NCBI GenBank assembly: GCA_937896835.1
Contig: CALBOJ010000049.1
Coordinates: 1-10,177, forward strand
Direction of reading: 5' to 3'
DNA length: 10,177 nucleotides
From: an uncultured Collinsella sp.
GTDB taxonomy: Bacteria > Actinomycetota > Coriobacteriia > Coriobacteriales > Coriobacteriaceae
Part shown: positions 1 through 6,161 of the stretch, piece by piece
Position numbering within the stretch: position 1 is the first letter of the stretch
How the letters are laid out: each line of letters opens with the position of its first letter
Position numbers and translations under genes: made by a program
The notes under the pieces: model-generated
Databases searched by the model: none
What the model was told of the DNA's origin: nothing
Seen by the model: only the letters and a program-made list of their open reading frames with translations

Positions 1-10
1 TCAATTTCAA

Positions 11-43
11 GGGCGCGACCAGAAGGTCAGCGCCCTTTCATTT
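11..43 (+). terminator. Hairpin terminator at window start
   Basis: An almost perfect hairpin is seen: GGGCGC-GACC (11-20), loop AGAA, then GGTC-A-GCGCCC (25-35) with one bulged A. It is followed by TTTCATTT. The T-richer side is on the plus strand, so it most likely ends a plus-strand gene lying left of the window. In the other direction it is followed by TTGAAATT, so it may also end the minus-strand carboxypeptidase transcript about 100 bases downstream of that gene's stop codon. Confidence 0.65.
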
Positions 44-138
44 CACGTCACCTTGCTCGCTTAGGGTCGTTTTCGCTGACGTTGCCAAGACATTGGCGTC
101 AACATAGTTGGCGTTGGCGATGGCGTGCTGGTCAATCC

Positions 139-1713
139 TTACAGCTCGTACAGTGTGGTGAACTTGTCCTGCAGGTAGCTGCAGTAGTAGCGGGCGTCAA
201 AGGCCATGCCGCAGGCGCCCTTGATGAGTTCCGGCGCGTCTTTGGCGCGGCCCCACTGCCAAATGTGCTCGCCCAGCCAGGCGCGGACGGGCGCCAGATC
301 GCCGCTCGCGCAGGCACCGGTAAGGTCGACGCCGTCGCGGCACATGGCCGGCACAAACATGGCATCGTAGGCGCTACCCAGCGCATACGTGGGGAAGTAG
401 CCAAACGAACCGCCGCTCCAATGCGTATCCTGCAGGCAGCCGTGCGTGTCGTCGGGAACGGGAATGCCCAGGTACTCGTCCATAAAGCGGTTCCAAAGCG
501 CGGGGATGTCCTTGGCCGCAGCCTCGCCGGCAAACAGCATACGCTCAATCTGGTAGCGCACCATAATATGCAGCGGATAGGTGAGCTCGTCGGCCTCGGT
601 GCGGATCAACGACGGCTGCGCGATGTTCACGGCGCGGTAGAGCGTGTCTTCGTCGACGTCGCCGTAGACCTCGGGCGCGTGACGACGCAGCACCTCGAGC
701 AGCGGGCCCATAAAGGCGCGGCTGCGACCCACGGTGTTCTCAAAGAAGCGGCTCTGGCTCTCGTGGATGCCCATGGAGGTGCCGCCCTCCAGGCAGGTGC
801 GCGCGTAGGCGGGATTGACGCCCAGCTCGTACATGGTGTGCCCCGCCTCGTGGATGATGCTGTAGACGTTGGAGATGCAGTCGTCCTCGTAGATGTGCGT
901 CGCGATGCGCGCATCACCCACGGCAAAGCCCTCGCTAAACGGATGCTCGGTAAAGGCAAGCGTGGTGTCGTCCAGGTCCAGGCCGACAAGCTTCATAAGG
1001 TCGAAGCTCATGGCGCGCTGGGCAGCCTCGGGCACGTGGGCGTGCAAAAAGTCGGCAGCCGGCTGCTGGCCGCGCTCGCCGATGGCGTGCACGAGCGGCA
1101 CGACCGTGGCCTTGACCTCGTCGCAAAACGCGTCGAAGCTCTTGGCGGAAAGGCCGCGCTCGTACTGGTCGAGCCAAACGTCGTATGGATCGCGCTTGGG
1201 GTCCATGAGCTCGGCCTGATGCTTAAGTTGGGCGACGATTCTATCCACATAGGTCTCAAAGCTCGCCCAGTCGTTGGCTGCCTTGGCCTTGCGCCACACG
1301 GCGTCCGCCTCGCAGGTGAGCCTGGTCCAGGCCTCGGCTTCTTCGGTGGGGATGGCACTGGCCTCACGTTGATCGCGGCCGAGCACACGGATCTCGTCGA
1401 GCAGCTGAGGGTCGTCGATTTTGCCGCCGGCGACGGTCTCGCGCGCTAACGAGCGTACGAGCTCAACGGACTTCTCGCTGGTCAGCAGCTTGTGATGCTC
1501 GCCGGCAAGCGTGCCCATGGCGTCGGCACGCGCTGCTGCGCCGTTGGCGGGGGCAATGGTCGCGCCGTCAAACTCGGCAATCTTGAGCAGGTACTCACGA
1601 GTCCACAGCTTGCCTTCGAGCTTGCGGAATTTTTTGACGGCCTTATCGACCTTCATGCCTTTGGATGTCTTGCCCGCTGCAGGCTCGGCCTTCTTATCGA
1701 GTTTCTTTCCCAT
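139..1713 (-). CDS. M32 family metallocarboxypeptidase (carboxypeptidase Taq-like)
   Basis: The product is a 524-residue cytoplasmic zinc carboxypeptidase that removes C-terminal amino acids from peptides, as M32 enzymes do (family function, broad specificity). The zinc motif HEAGH is at 288-292. The third ligand lies in HESQ (Glu318), 30 residues after the first motif His, the same spacing as in the Pyrococcus furiosus enzyme. Other M32 blocks are DPYDVWLDQYERG (about 175-187), IRTEADELTYP (370-380) and GSFGYFPTYALG (435-446). There is no signal peptide. The N-terminus carries a Lys-rich stretch (residues 1-36) that makes it slightly longer than usual. The ATG is preceded by AAGGA about 6 bases upstream, which supports this start. 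It is transcribed divergently from pheST and appears monocistronic within the window. I could not identify its promoter. Confidence 0.95.
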   Translation of the reverse strand: MGKKLDKKAEPAAGKTSKGMKVDKAVKKFRKLEGKLWTREYLLKIAEFDGATIAPANGAAARADAMGTLAGEHHKLLTSEKSVELVRSLARETVAGGKIDDPQLLDEIRVLGRDQREASAIPTEEAEAWTRLTCEADAVWRKAKAANDWASFETYVDRIVAQLKHQAELMDPKRDPYDVWLDQYERGLSAKSFDAFCDEVKATVVPLVHAIGERGQQPAADFLHAHVPEAAQRAMSFDLMKLVGLDLDDTTLAFTEHPFSEGFAVGDARIATHIYEDDCISNVYSIIHEAGHTMYELGVNPAYARTCLEGGTSMGIHESQSRFFENTVGRSRAFMGPLLEVLRRHAPEVYGDVDEDTLYRAVNIAQPSLIRTEADELTYPLHIMVRYQIERMLFAGEAAAKDIPALWNRFMDEYLGIPVPDDTHGCLQDTHWSGGSFGYFPTYALGSAYDAMFVPAMCRDGVDLTGACASGDLAPVRAWLGEHIWQWGRAKDAPELIKGACGMAFDARYYCSYLQDKFTTLYEL

Positions 1714-1831
1714 ACCATATCCTTGATCTCGTGAGCCGAGCGCTTCGGGTGGGCGCGCGGCCAGTTTGCACAGCTACCTGCCTTGTACCCAGTGCGAACA
1801 AAACGGAACGCGGCGATGCACACGCAGAATG

Positions 1832-1840
1832 TGTTATCCT
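1832..1840 (+). promoter_or_regulatory. Extended -10 promoter for the T-box/pheST transcript
   Basis: The sequence TG-T-TATCCT fits an extended -10 element (TGnTATnnT). It would start transcription near 1847, just before the first base of T-box Stem I at 1851. No good -35 is visible 16-18 bases upstream, as expected for an extended -10 promoter. The position relative to the riboswitch is the main support. Confidence 0.6.
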
Positions 1841-1850
1841 ATAGCCCAAT

Positions 1851-2132
1851 GCGTTGACGGAGAGGGTTTTGCCCGCCGCGTCGCCGGCAAGAGAGGGAAG
1901 GTCATGGGCTGCAAGCCTTCCTGCGGTGGCAAGGGCCAAGCGTTCACTCCCGAGCAGCGACCTCAACGGGCACGCGGCCAGCGGCGGCGAAGCCCCAGTA
2001 GGGAAGCCGTGAGCCTCGCGACAAGGGGCACAGAGTGGGCGCGGCGGGCCAGACATCCGCCGGGTCAAACAAGGTGGTACCGCGGAATTCAACCGTCCTT
2101 GGGCAATGCACATGCCCGAGGGCGGTTTTTTT
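1851..2132 (+). promoter_or_regulatory. T-box riboswitch, tRNA-Phe specific (UUC specifier)
   Basis: This leader RNA senses uncharged tRNA-Phe and controls read-through into pheST. Stem I is closed by GCGTTGA (1851-1857) pairing with TCAACGG (1963-1969). Its distal part is a GGAAGG (1896-1901)/CCTTCC (1916-1921) helix preceded by AGAGAG. The codon TTC at 1943-1945, followed by the purine A, sits where the specifier is expected and matches Phe. Stem III is CGGCGG (2042-2047)/CCGCCG (2057-2062). The T-box core AAGGTGGTACCGCG is at 2071-2084. Its TGGT bulge (2075-2078) would pair with the tRNA 3' end carrying discriminator A, as in tRNA-Phe. AAGG/CCTT and GCGG/CCGT close the antiterminator (2071-2100), which competes with the terminator that follows. 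Confidence 0.95.
2091..2132 (+). terminator. T-box-controlled intrinsic terminator
   Basis: AACCGTCC (2091-2098) pairs with GGGCGGTT (2120-2127), and inside it TGGGCA pairs with TGCCC. A run of T (2126-2132) follows. The 5' arm shares bases with the antiterminator, so the two folds exclude each other. With charged tRNA the terminator should form and stop transcription before pheS. Confidence 0.9.
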
Positions 2133-2217
2133 GTTACCGAACCGGGCCGCACATCCGCAGCTCCGGGTGGCTCCAGCCGCCGCGGCAAGTGGATGCGCGA
2201 GAGACGAAAGGGAAGAC

Positions 2218-3294
2218 ATGAGTCTGATTGATGATCTGGTCAAACTCGAGGAAGAGGCCAAGGAGCTCGTCGCAGGCGCCGATGACGCCGCCAAGCTCGA
2301 GGCTGCGCGTGTTGAGCTGCTCGGTCGCAAGGGTCGTATCACCGGCTTGATGCGCATGATGGGCAAGCTCGCCCCCGAGGATCGTCCCGTGATGGGCAAG
2401 CGCGCCAACGAGATGCGCCAGCTGATCGAGGGCATGCTCGACGAGCGAAACACCGAGATGAAGGCCGCCGCCCTCAAGCGCGCACTCGAGCACGACGCCG
2501 TCGACATCACGCTGCCGGGCATCCGTCCGCAGATCGGCCACCAGCACCTGATCAAGCAAATCATCGAGGAGGCCGAGGACATCTTCTGCGGCATCGGCTA
2601 CACCGTCGAGTCCGGCCCCATGGTCGACACCTCTTACTACAACTTCACCGCGCTCAACGCTCCCATGGATCACCCGAGCCGCTCGGCTCGCGATACCTTC
2701 TACGTGGTCGACAACAACCCCGGCAGCGTCGCGCACCCCGAGGCTCACGCCCACGGCGAGTCCGACGTGCTGCTGCGCACCCAGACTTCGGGCGTGCAGA
2801 TCCACACCATGGAGTCGCAAAAGCCGCCCATCTACATGATCTGCCCGGGCACCGTCTACCGTCCCGACACGGCCGATGCCTGCCACCTGCCGCAGTTCAA
2901 CCAGATCGAGGGCCTGGTCGTCGACGAGGGCATCACCTTTGGCGACCTGAAGGGCACGCTCGACTACTTTGTTAAGTGCATGTTTGGCGAGGATCGCAAG
3001 ACGCGTTACCGCCCGCACTTCTTCCCCTTCACCGAGCCCAGCTGCGAGGTGGACGTGAGCTGCCACGTGTGCGGCGGCAAGGGCTGCAACTTCTGCAAGC
3101 ACAGCGGCTGGATCGAGATCTTGGGCTGCGGCATGGTCGACCCCAACGTCCTGATCAACTGCGGCATCGACCCCGAGAAGTACACCGGCTTCGCCTTTGG
3201 TATTGGCGCCGAGCGCGTCGCGGCCCTGCGCTACGACCTGCCGGACCTCAGAACGCTCATGACAGGCGATATGCGCTTCCTGAACCAATTTTAG
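2218..3294 (+). CDS. pheS: Phenylalanine--tRNA ligase alpha subunit
   Basis: This is the catalytic alpha subunit (358 residues) of the (alpha-beta)2 class IIc synthetase that charges tRNA-Phe in the cytoplasm. Residues 1-90 form the N-terminal coiled-coil arm. Class II motif 1 lies near DHPSRSARDTFY (151-162). Motif 2 is GTVYRPDTADACHLPQFNQIEG-like (211-232, key residues YR and QFNQIEG). Motif 3 is GFAFGIGAERVAALRY (324-339). Ala326 aligns with the E. coli Ala294 that shapes the Phe pocket. A four-cysteine knuckle C-X2-C-X4-C-X2-C (282-293) is present, as in many Gram-positive PheS and unlike E. coli. The frame is open further upstream, but ATG 2218 has AAAGGG (2207-2212) at good spacing and gives the family N-terminus MSLIDDL. 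It follows the T-box and precedes pheT. Confidence 0.97.
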   Translation: MSLIDDLVKLEEEAKELVAGADDAAKLEAARVELLGRKGRITGLMRMMGKLAPEDRPVMGKRANEMRQLIEGMLDERNTEMKAAALKRALEHDAVDITLPGIRPQIGHQHLIKQIIEEAEDIFCGIGYTVESGPMVDTSYYNFTALNAPMDHPSRSARDTFYVVDNNPGSVAHPEAHAHGESDVLLRTQTSGVQIHTMESQKPPIYMICPGTVYRPDTADACHLPQFNQIEGLVVDEGITFGDLKGTLDYFVKCMFGEDRKTRYRPHFFPFTEPSCEVDVSCHVCGGKGCNFCKHSGWIEILGCGMVDPNVLINCGIDPEKYTGFAFGIGAERVAALRYDLPDLRTLMTGDMRFLNQF

Positions 3295-3300
3295 GCTTGC

Positions 3301-3387
3301 CCAGGCACCCCATCTTGGCGTTCAAACCGTCGCTCGCGTACCTTTAGTACGCGTCGCTCCTCTTTCACGACAACCTGGGGCACCTGG
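3301..3387. repeat. Imperfect palindromic element between pheS and pheT
   Basis: An 87-base nested inverted repeat fills half of the pheS-pheT gap. The outer arms CCAGGCACCCCA (3301-3312) and TGGGGCACCTGG (3376-3387) pair with two mismatches. TTGGCGT (3315-3321) and ACGACAA (3367-3373) pair with one mismatch. The centre is a perfect 7-bp hairpin, CGCGTAC (3335-3341) and GTACGCG (3347-3353), with loop CTTTA. The octamer CGTCGCTC also occurs twice in direct orientation (3328-3335, 3352-3359). It has no T-run and no transposase, and is transcribed within the operon. The nested symmetry suggests a REP- or MITE-like dispersed element. No second copy exists in this window, so the repeat status is an inference. 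Confidence 0.6.
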
Positions 3388-3457
3388 ACAACCCTAAGGC
3401 GAACGTCTTCATTTGATATTTCCTCCCTATGCGGAGATTGAGAACTAGGAGAGCTAC

Positions 3458-5911
3458 ATGCGCGTTTCTTACGACTGGCTCAAGACCATGATCGATATTC
3501 CGGAGGATCCTAAGACCCTTTCGGACGAATATATCCGTACCGGCACCGAGGTCGAGGCGATCGACACCGTGGGCGAGTCCTTCGACCATGTAGTGACCGC
3601 CAAGGTGCTCACCAAGACCCCGCACCCCGATAGCGACCATATGTATGTGTGCTCGGTCGACGTGGGCGACAAGAACCTCGACGCCGACGGCAACCCCGCT
3701 CCGCTGCAGATTGTCTGCGGCGCGCAGAACTTTGAGGCCGGCGACCACATCGTCACGGCCATGATCGGTGCTGAGCTGCCCGGCGACATCAAGATCAAGA
3801 AGAGCAAGCTGCGCGGCGTCGTGTCCATGGGCATGAACTGCTCCGCGCGCGAGCTCGGTCTGGGCGGCGACCACTCTGGCATCATGATCCTGCCCGAGGA
3901 TACGCCCTGCGGCATGCCGTTTGCCGAGTATGTGGGCTCGAGCGACACCGTGCTCGACTGCGAGATCACGCCCAACCGTCCCGACTGCCTGTCCATGATC
4001 GGCATGGCCCGCGAGACCGGCGCCATCTTCGACCGCGATTTCCACGTTGAGCTGCCCGCCATCAAGGCGGAGACCGGCCGCGCGACCGACGACGAGCTTT
4101 CCGTCGAGATCGCCGACGAGGGCCTGTGCGACCGCTACGTCGCCCGCATCGTGCGTAACGTGAAGGTCGGCCCGTCGCCCGACTGGATGGTCAAGCGCCT
4201 CAACGCCCTGGGCGTGCGCCCGCACAACAACATCGTCGACATCACCAACTACGTGATGATGCTCACCGGTCAGCCGCTGCATGCCTTTGACCTGTCTACC
4301 TTTGCCGAGCGCGACGGCCACCGCCGCGTGGTGGTTCGCGCCGCCCAGCAGGACGAGAAGTTTACGACGCTCGATGGCGAGGAGCGCGTGCTCGACGCCG
4401 GCATGGGCCTCATCACCGACGGCGAGCGCCCCGTGGCGCTGGCCGGCGTTATGGGCGGCATGGATTCCGAGATCGAGGACGACACCGTCGACGTGATGGT
4501 CGAGAGCGCCTGCTTTAACGCCGGCCGCACCTCGCACACCAGCCGCGATCTGTCGCTGATCTCCGACGCCTCCATTCGCTTTGAGCGCCAGGTCGACGAG
4601 ACCGGCTGCGTGGATGTCGCCAACGTTACCTGCGCGCTCATCGAGGAGATCGCCGGCGGCGAGGTTGCTCCCGGCTATGTCGATGTTTTCCCCGCGCCCA
4701 AGACCATCGACAGCATTAAGCTGCGCCTGGCCCGCGTGCATGCCATCTGCGGTGCCGACATCGAGCCCGACTTTATCGAGCGTTCGCTTACCCGTCTGGG
4801 CTGCACCGTCGAGCGCGACGGCGAGGACTTTATGGTTACCCCGCCGAGCTTCCGTCCCGACCTGCCGCGCGAGATTGACCTGATCGAGGAGGTCCTGCGC
4901 CTATGGGGCATGGGCCGTGTGACGGCGACCATCCCGGCTGCCAAGAACCACATCGGCGGCCTGACCCGCGAGCAGAAGCTCACCCGCAAGGTCGGCGAGA
5001 TCCTGCGCGCCTGCGGCCTCAACGAGACCACGACCTTTGGCTTTGCCGCCCCGGGCGACCTGGAGAAGATCGGCATGTCCACCGAAGGCCGCGGTTGCCC
5101 CGTGGTGCTCATGAACCCGCTGGTAGCCGAGCAGACCGAGATGCGCCGCTCGCTGTTGCCAGGCCTGCTGCAGTCCGTTGCCTATAACGAGGCCCACGGC
5201 ACGCCCAACGTGCACCTGTACGAGGTCGGCAGCCTGTTCCACGGTCGCGAGAACGCCAGCCTGCCCAAGGAGACCAAGTCCGTGGCGGGTGTGCTCTCGG
5301 GCCAGTGGAGCGAGCAGTCCTGGAACATGAAGTACCGTAAGCTGCGCTTCTTCTTTGGCAAGGGCATTGTCGAGGAGCTGCTCGCCCAGCTGCGCATCGA
5401 GAAGGTTCGCTTCCGTCCCGTCGAGGGCGAGGGCTACGCTTTCTTGCAGCCGGGTCGTGCGGCCGAGGTTCTGTCCGGCGGAACCGTGCTGGGCTGGGTC
5501 GGCGAGATTCACCCCGAGGCGCGCGAGGCGATGGGCATCGATGAGGTCGTCGTTGCCTTTGAGCTCGACTTGGACAAGCTGATCAAGGGCGCCCGCAACC
5601 AGGAGAACTACCGTGAGTTCTCGCAGTACCCGGCCGTTGAGCACGACCTTGCCATTGTGGTTGACAACTCCGTGACCTGTGAGGATCTTGAGCGCCGCAT
5701 TACGAGCGCCGGCGGTAAGTTGCTCGAGGGCGTGCGCCTGTTCGACGTCTACCGCGATCCCATCCGCATCGGAGCGGGCAAAAAGTCCATGGCCTTTGCG
5801 CTTACGTATCGCTCCGACGACCACACGCTTACCAGCGAAGAGGTCGAGAAAGCGCACCAGAAGATTGTCACCAAGGTATGCAAAGGCGTAAACGGCGAGG
5901 TCCGCGGCTAG
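3458..5911 (+). CDS. pheT: Phenylalanine--tRNA ligase beta subunit
   Basis: The 817-residue beta subunit pairs with PheS; it binds tRNA and hydrolyses mischarged Tyr-tRNA-Phe in its B3/B4 domain (family knowledge). Domains in order: N-terminal segment 1-40; OB-fold tRNA-binding (EMAP-like) domain about 43-150; B3/B4 editing domain about 210-395 with LGVRPHNNIVDITNYV (251-266), GQPLHAFD (271-278) and GVMGG (330-334); B5 domain about 412-485 with PSFRPDLPREIDLIEEV (463-479); catalytic-like core about 490-705; C-terminal FDX-ACB anticodon-binding domain about 716-810, with FSQYPAVEHDLA (721-732) and SDDHTLTSEEVE (786-797). The length is normal and no frameshift is seen. ATG 3458 follows AGGAGAG (3447-3453) at 4-bp spacing. 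The gene probably depends on the pheS promoter and T-box; the 163-base gap between the two genes is wider than usual. Confidence 0.97.
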   Translation: MRVSYDWLKTMIDIPEDPKTLSDEYIRTGTEVEAIDTVGESFDHVVTAKVLTKTPHPDSDHMYVCSVDVGDKNLDADGNPAPLQIVCGAQNFEAGDHIVTAMIGAELPGDIKIKKSKLRGVVSMGMNCSARELGLGGDHSGIMILPEDTPCGMPFAEYVGSSDTVLDCEITPNRPDCLSMIGMARETGAIFDRDFHVELPAIKAETGRATDDELSVEIADEGLCDRYVARIVRNVKVGPSPDWMVKRLNALGVRPHNNIVDITNYVMMLTGQPLHAFDLSTFAERDGHRRVVVRAAQQDEKFTTLDGEERVLDAGMGLITDGERPVALAGVMGGMDSEIEDDTVDVMVESACFNAGRTSHTSRDLSLISDASIRFERQVDETGCVDVANVTCALIEEIAGGEVAPGYVDVFPAPKTIDSIKLRLARVHAICGADIEPDFIERSLTRLGCTVERDGEDFMVTPPSFRPDLPREIDLIEEVLRLWGMGRVTATIPAAKNHIGGLTREQKLTRKVGEILRACGLNETTTFGFAAPGDLEKIGMSTEGRGCPVVLMNPLVAEQTEMRRSLLPGLLQSVAYNEAHGTPNVHLYEVGSLFHGRENASLPKETKSVAGVLSGQWSEQSWNMKYRKLRFFFGKGIVEELLAQLRIEKVRFRPVEGEGYAFLQPGRAAEVLSGGTVLGWVGEIHPEAREAMGIDEVVVAFELDLDKLIKGARNQENYREFSQYPAVEHDLAIVVDNSVTCEDLERRITSAGGKLLEGVRLFDVYRDPIRIGAGKKSMAFALTYRSDDHTLTSEEVEKAHQKIVTKVCKGVNGEVRG

Positions 5912-5941
5912 GGCTTGCGATGGGGGGCGTAGGGCCTGATG

Positions 5942-5970
5942 GCGGTTGCTGCGGAGCTCTGCGCGACCGC
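5942..5970 (+). other. Stable hairpin downstream of pheT
   Basis: GCGGTTGC (5942-5949) pairs with GCGACCGC (5963-5970) through one G-U pair. The stem continues, past a bulged T, as GCG/TGC with GAGCTC as the loop. No T-run follows, so it is not an intrinsic terminator by itself. It may protect the pheST mRNA 3' end or have no function. Confidence 0.35.
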
Positions 5971-6020
5971 GGTGTTCGGAATAAGGCATCGCTGACCCTG
6001 CATATATGACACGCGCATTA

Positions 6021-6059
6021 CAAAACGGCGTGCTGCTTTTGTGGCGGCGCGCCGTTTTG
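6021..6059 (+). terminator. Terminator hairpin after pheST
   Basis: CAAAACGGCG (6021-6030) pairs perfectly with CGCCGTTTTG (6050-6059). The stem is extended by T-GCTGC/GCGGC-G pairs with wobbles, giving about 16 bp with a short T-rich loop. The T residues lie at the end of the 3' arm (TTTTG) rather than in a separate tail, so termination strength is uncertain. It sits about 110 bases after the pheT stop and just before the metal-transport promoter. It is symmetric and could act in both directions. Confidence 0.65.
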
Positions 6060-6066
6060 CTATCAT
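6058..6066 (+). promoter_or_regulatory. Extended -10 promoter of the cbiMQO operon
   Basis: TG-C-TATCAT is an extended -10 element at 6058-6066. A partial -35 (TTGTGG, 6039-6044) lies 16 bases upstream, inside the preceding terminator hairpin. The predicted start is near 6073, about 90 bases before cbiM. The TG dinucleotide coincides with the last base pairs of the terminator stem. Confidence 0.6.
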
Positions 6067-6076
6067 AGCCTGCGGC

Positions 6077-6104
6077 GTGTTACGAATCATCTAGCTCGTA
6101 ACAC
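6077..6104. promoter_or_regulatory. Putative NikR operator (GTGTTAC-N14-GTAACAC)
   Basis: A perfect inverted repeat is seen: GTGTTACGA (6077-6085) and TCGTAACAC (6096-6104), ten bases apart. Read as heptamers it is GTGTTAC-N14-GTAACAC. From memory of the literature, this is the motif described for Geobacter-type NikR nickel-responsive repressors (spacer 13 or 14). It covers about +4 to +31 of the predicted transcript, where a bound repressor would block RNA polymerase. Downstream lies a Ni/Co importer, so nickel-dependent repression is the natural inference. It could instead act as an RNA hairpin. No nikR gene is in the window. Confidence 0.65.
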
Positions 6105-6161
6105 TGATGAAATGGTTCAAGCGGCGCTGCAATCCCATGTGCCGGCAACCGGGAGGCGTAT

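Noticed and set aside
77..101. Bulged inverted repeat TGAC-GTT-GCCAA / TTGGC-GTCA with repeated TTGGCG nearby.
   Set aside because: The stem is short with a bulge, there is no T-run on either strand and no gene context to give it a role.
82..1449. Long plus-strand open frame (455 codons) opposite the carboxypeptidase.
   Set aside because: It lies antisense to a gene with full M32 motifs, is rich in Ala, Val, Gly and Arg, and has no recognisable domain. Such long antisense frames are common in high-GC DNA.
1836..1841. TAGGAT on the minus strand as -10 for the carboxypeptidase gene.
   Set aside because: It overlaps the stronger plus-strand element and has no matching -35. It would also leave a leader over 100 bases with no other support.
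2134..3288. Minus-strand frame of 384 codons opposite pheS, and similar ones opposite pheT (3365-4741, 4901-5989).
   Set aside because: They are composition shadows of the real PheS and PheT reading frames; no motif or ribosome site supports them.
3414..3422. TG-A-TATTTC upstream of pheT as an internal extended -10 promoter.
   Set aside because: The -10 hexamer lacks the final T and has no -35. The evidence is too weak to call it a promoter.
6105..6161. Possible cobalamin riboswitch in the cbiM leader (GCTGCAATCCC and CCGGCAACCGGG look vaguely like its core).
   Set aside because: The leader is only about 90 bases, and there is no B12-box (GCCACTG) or GGGAA element. The clear structure there is the GTGTTAC palindrome.
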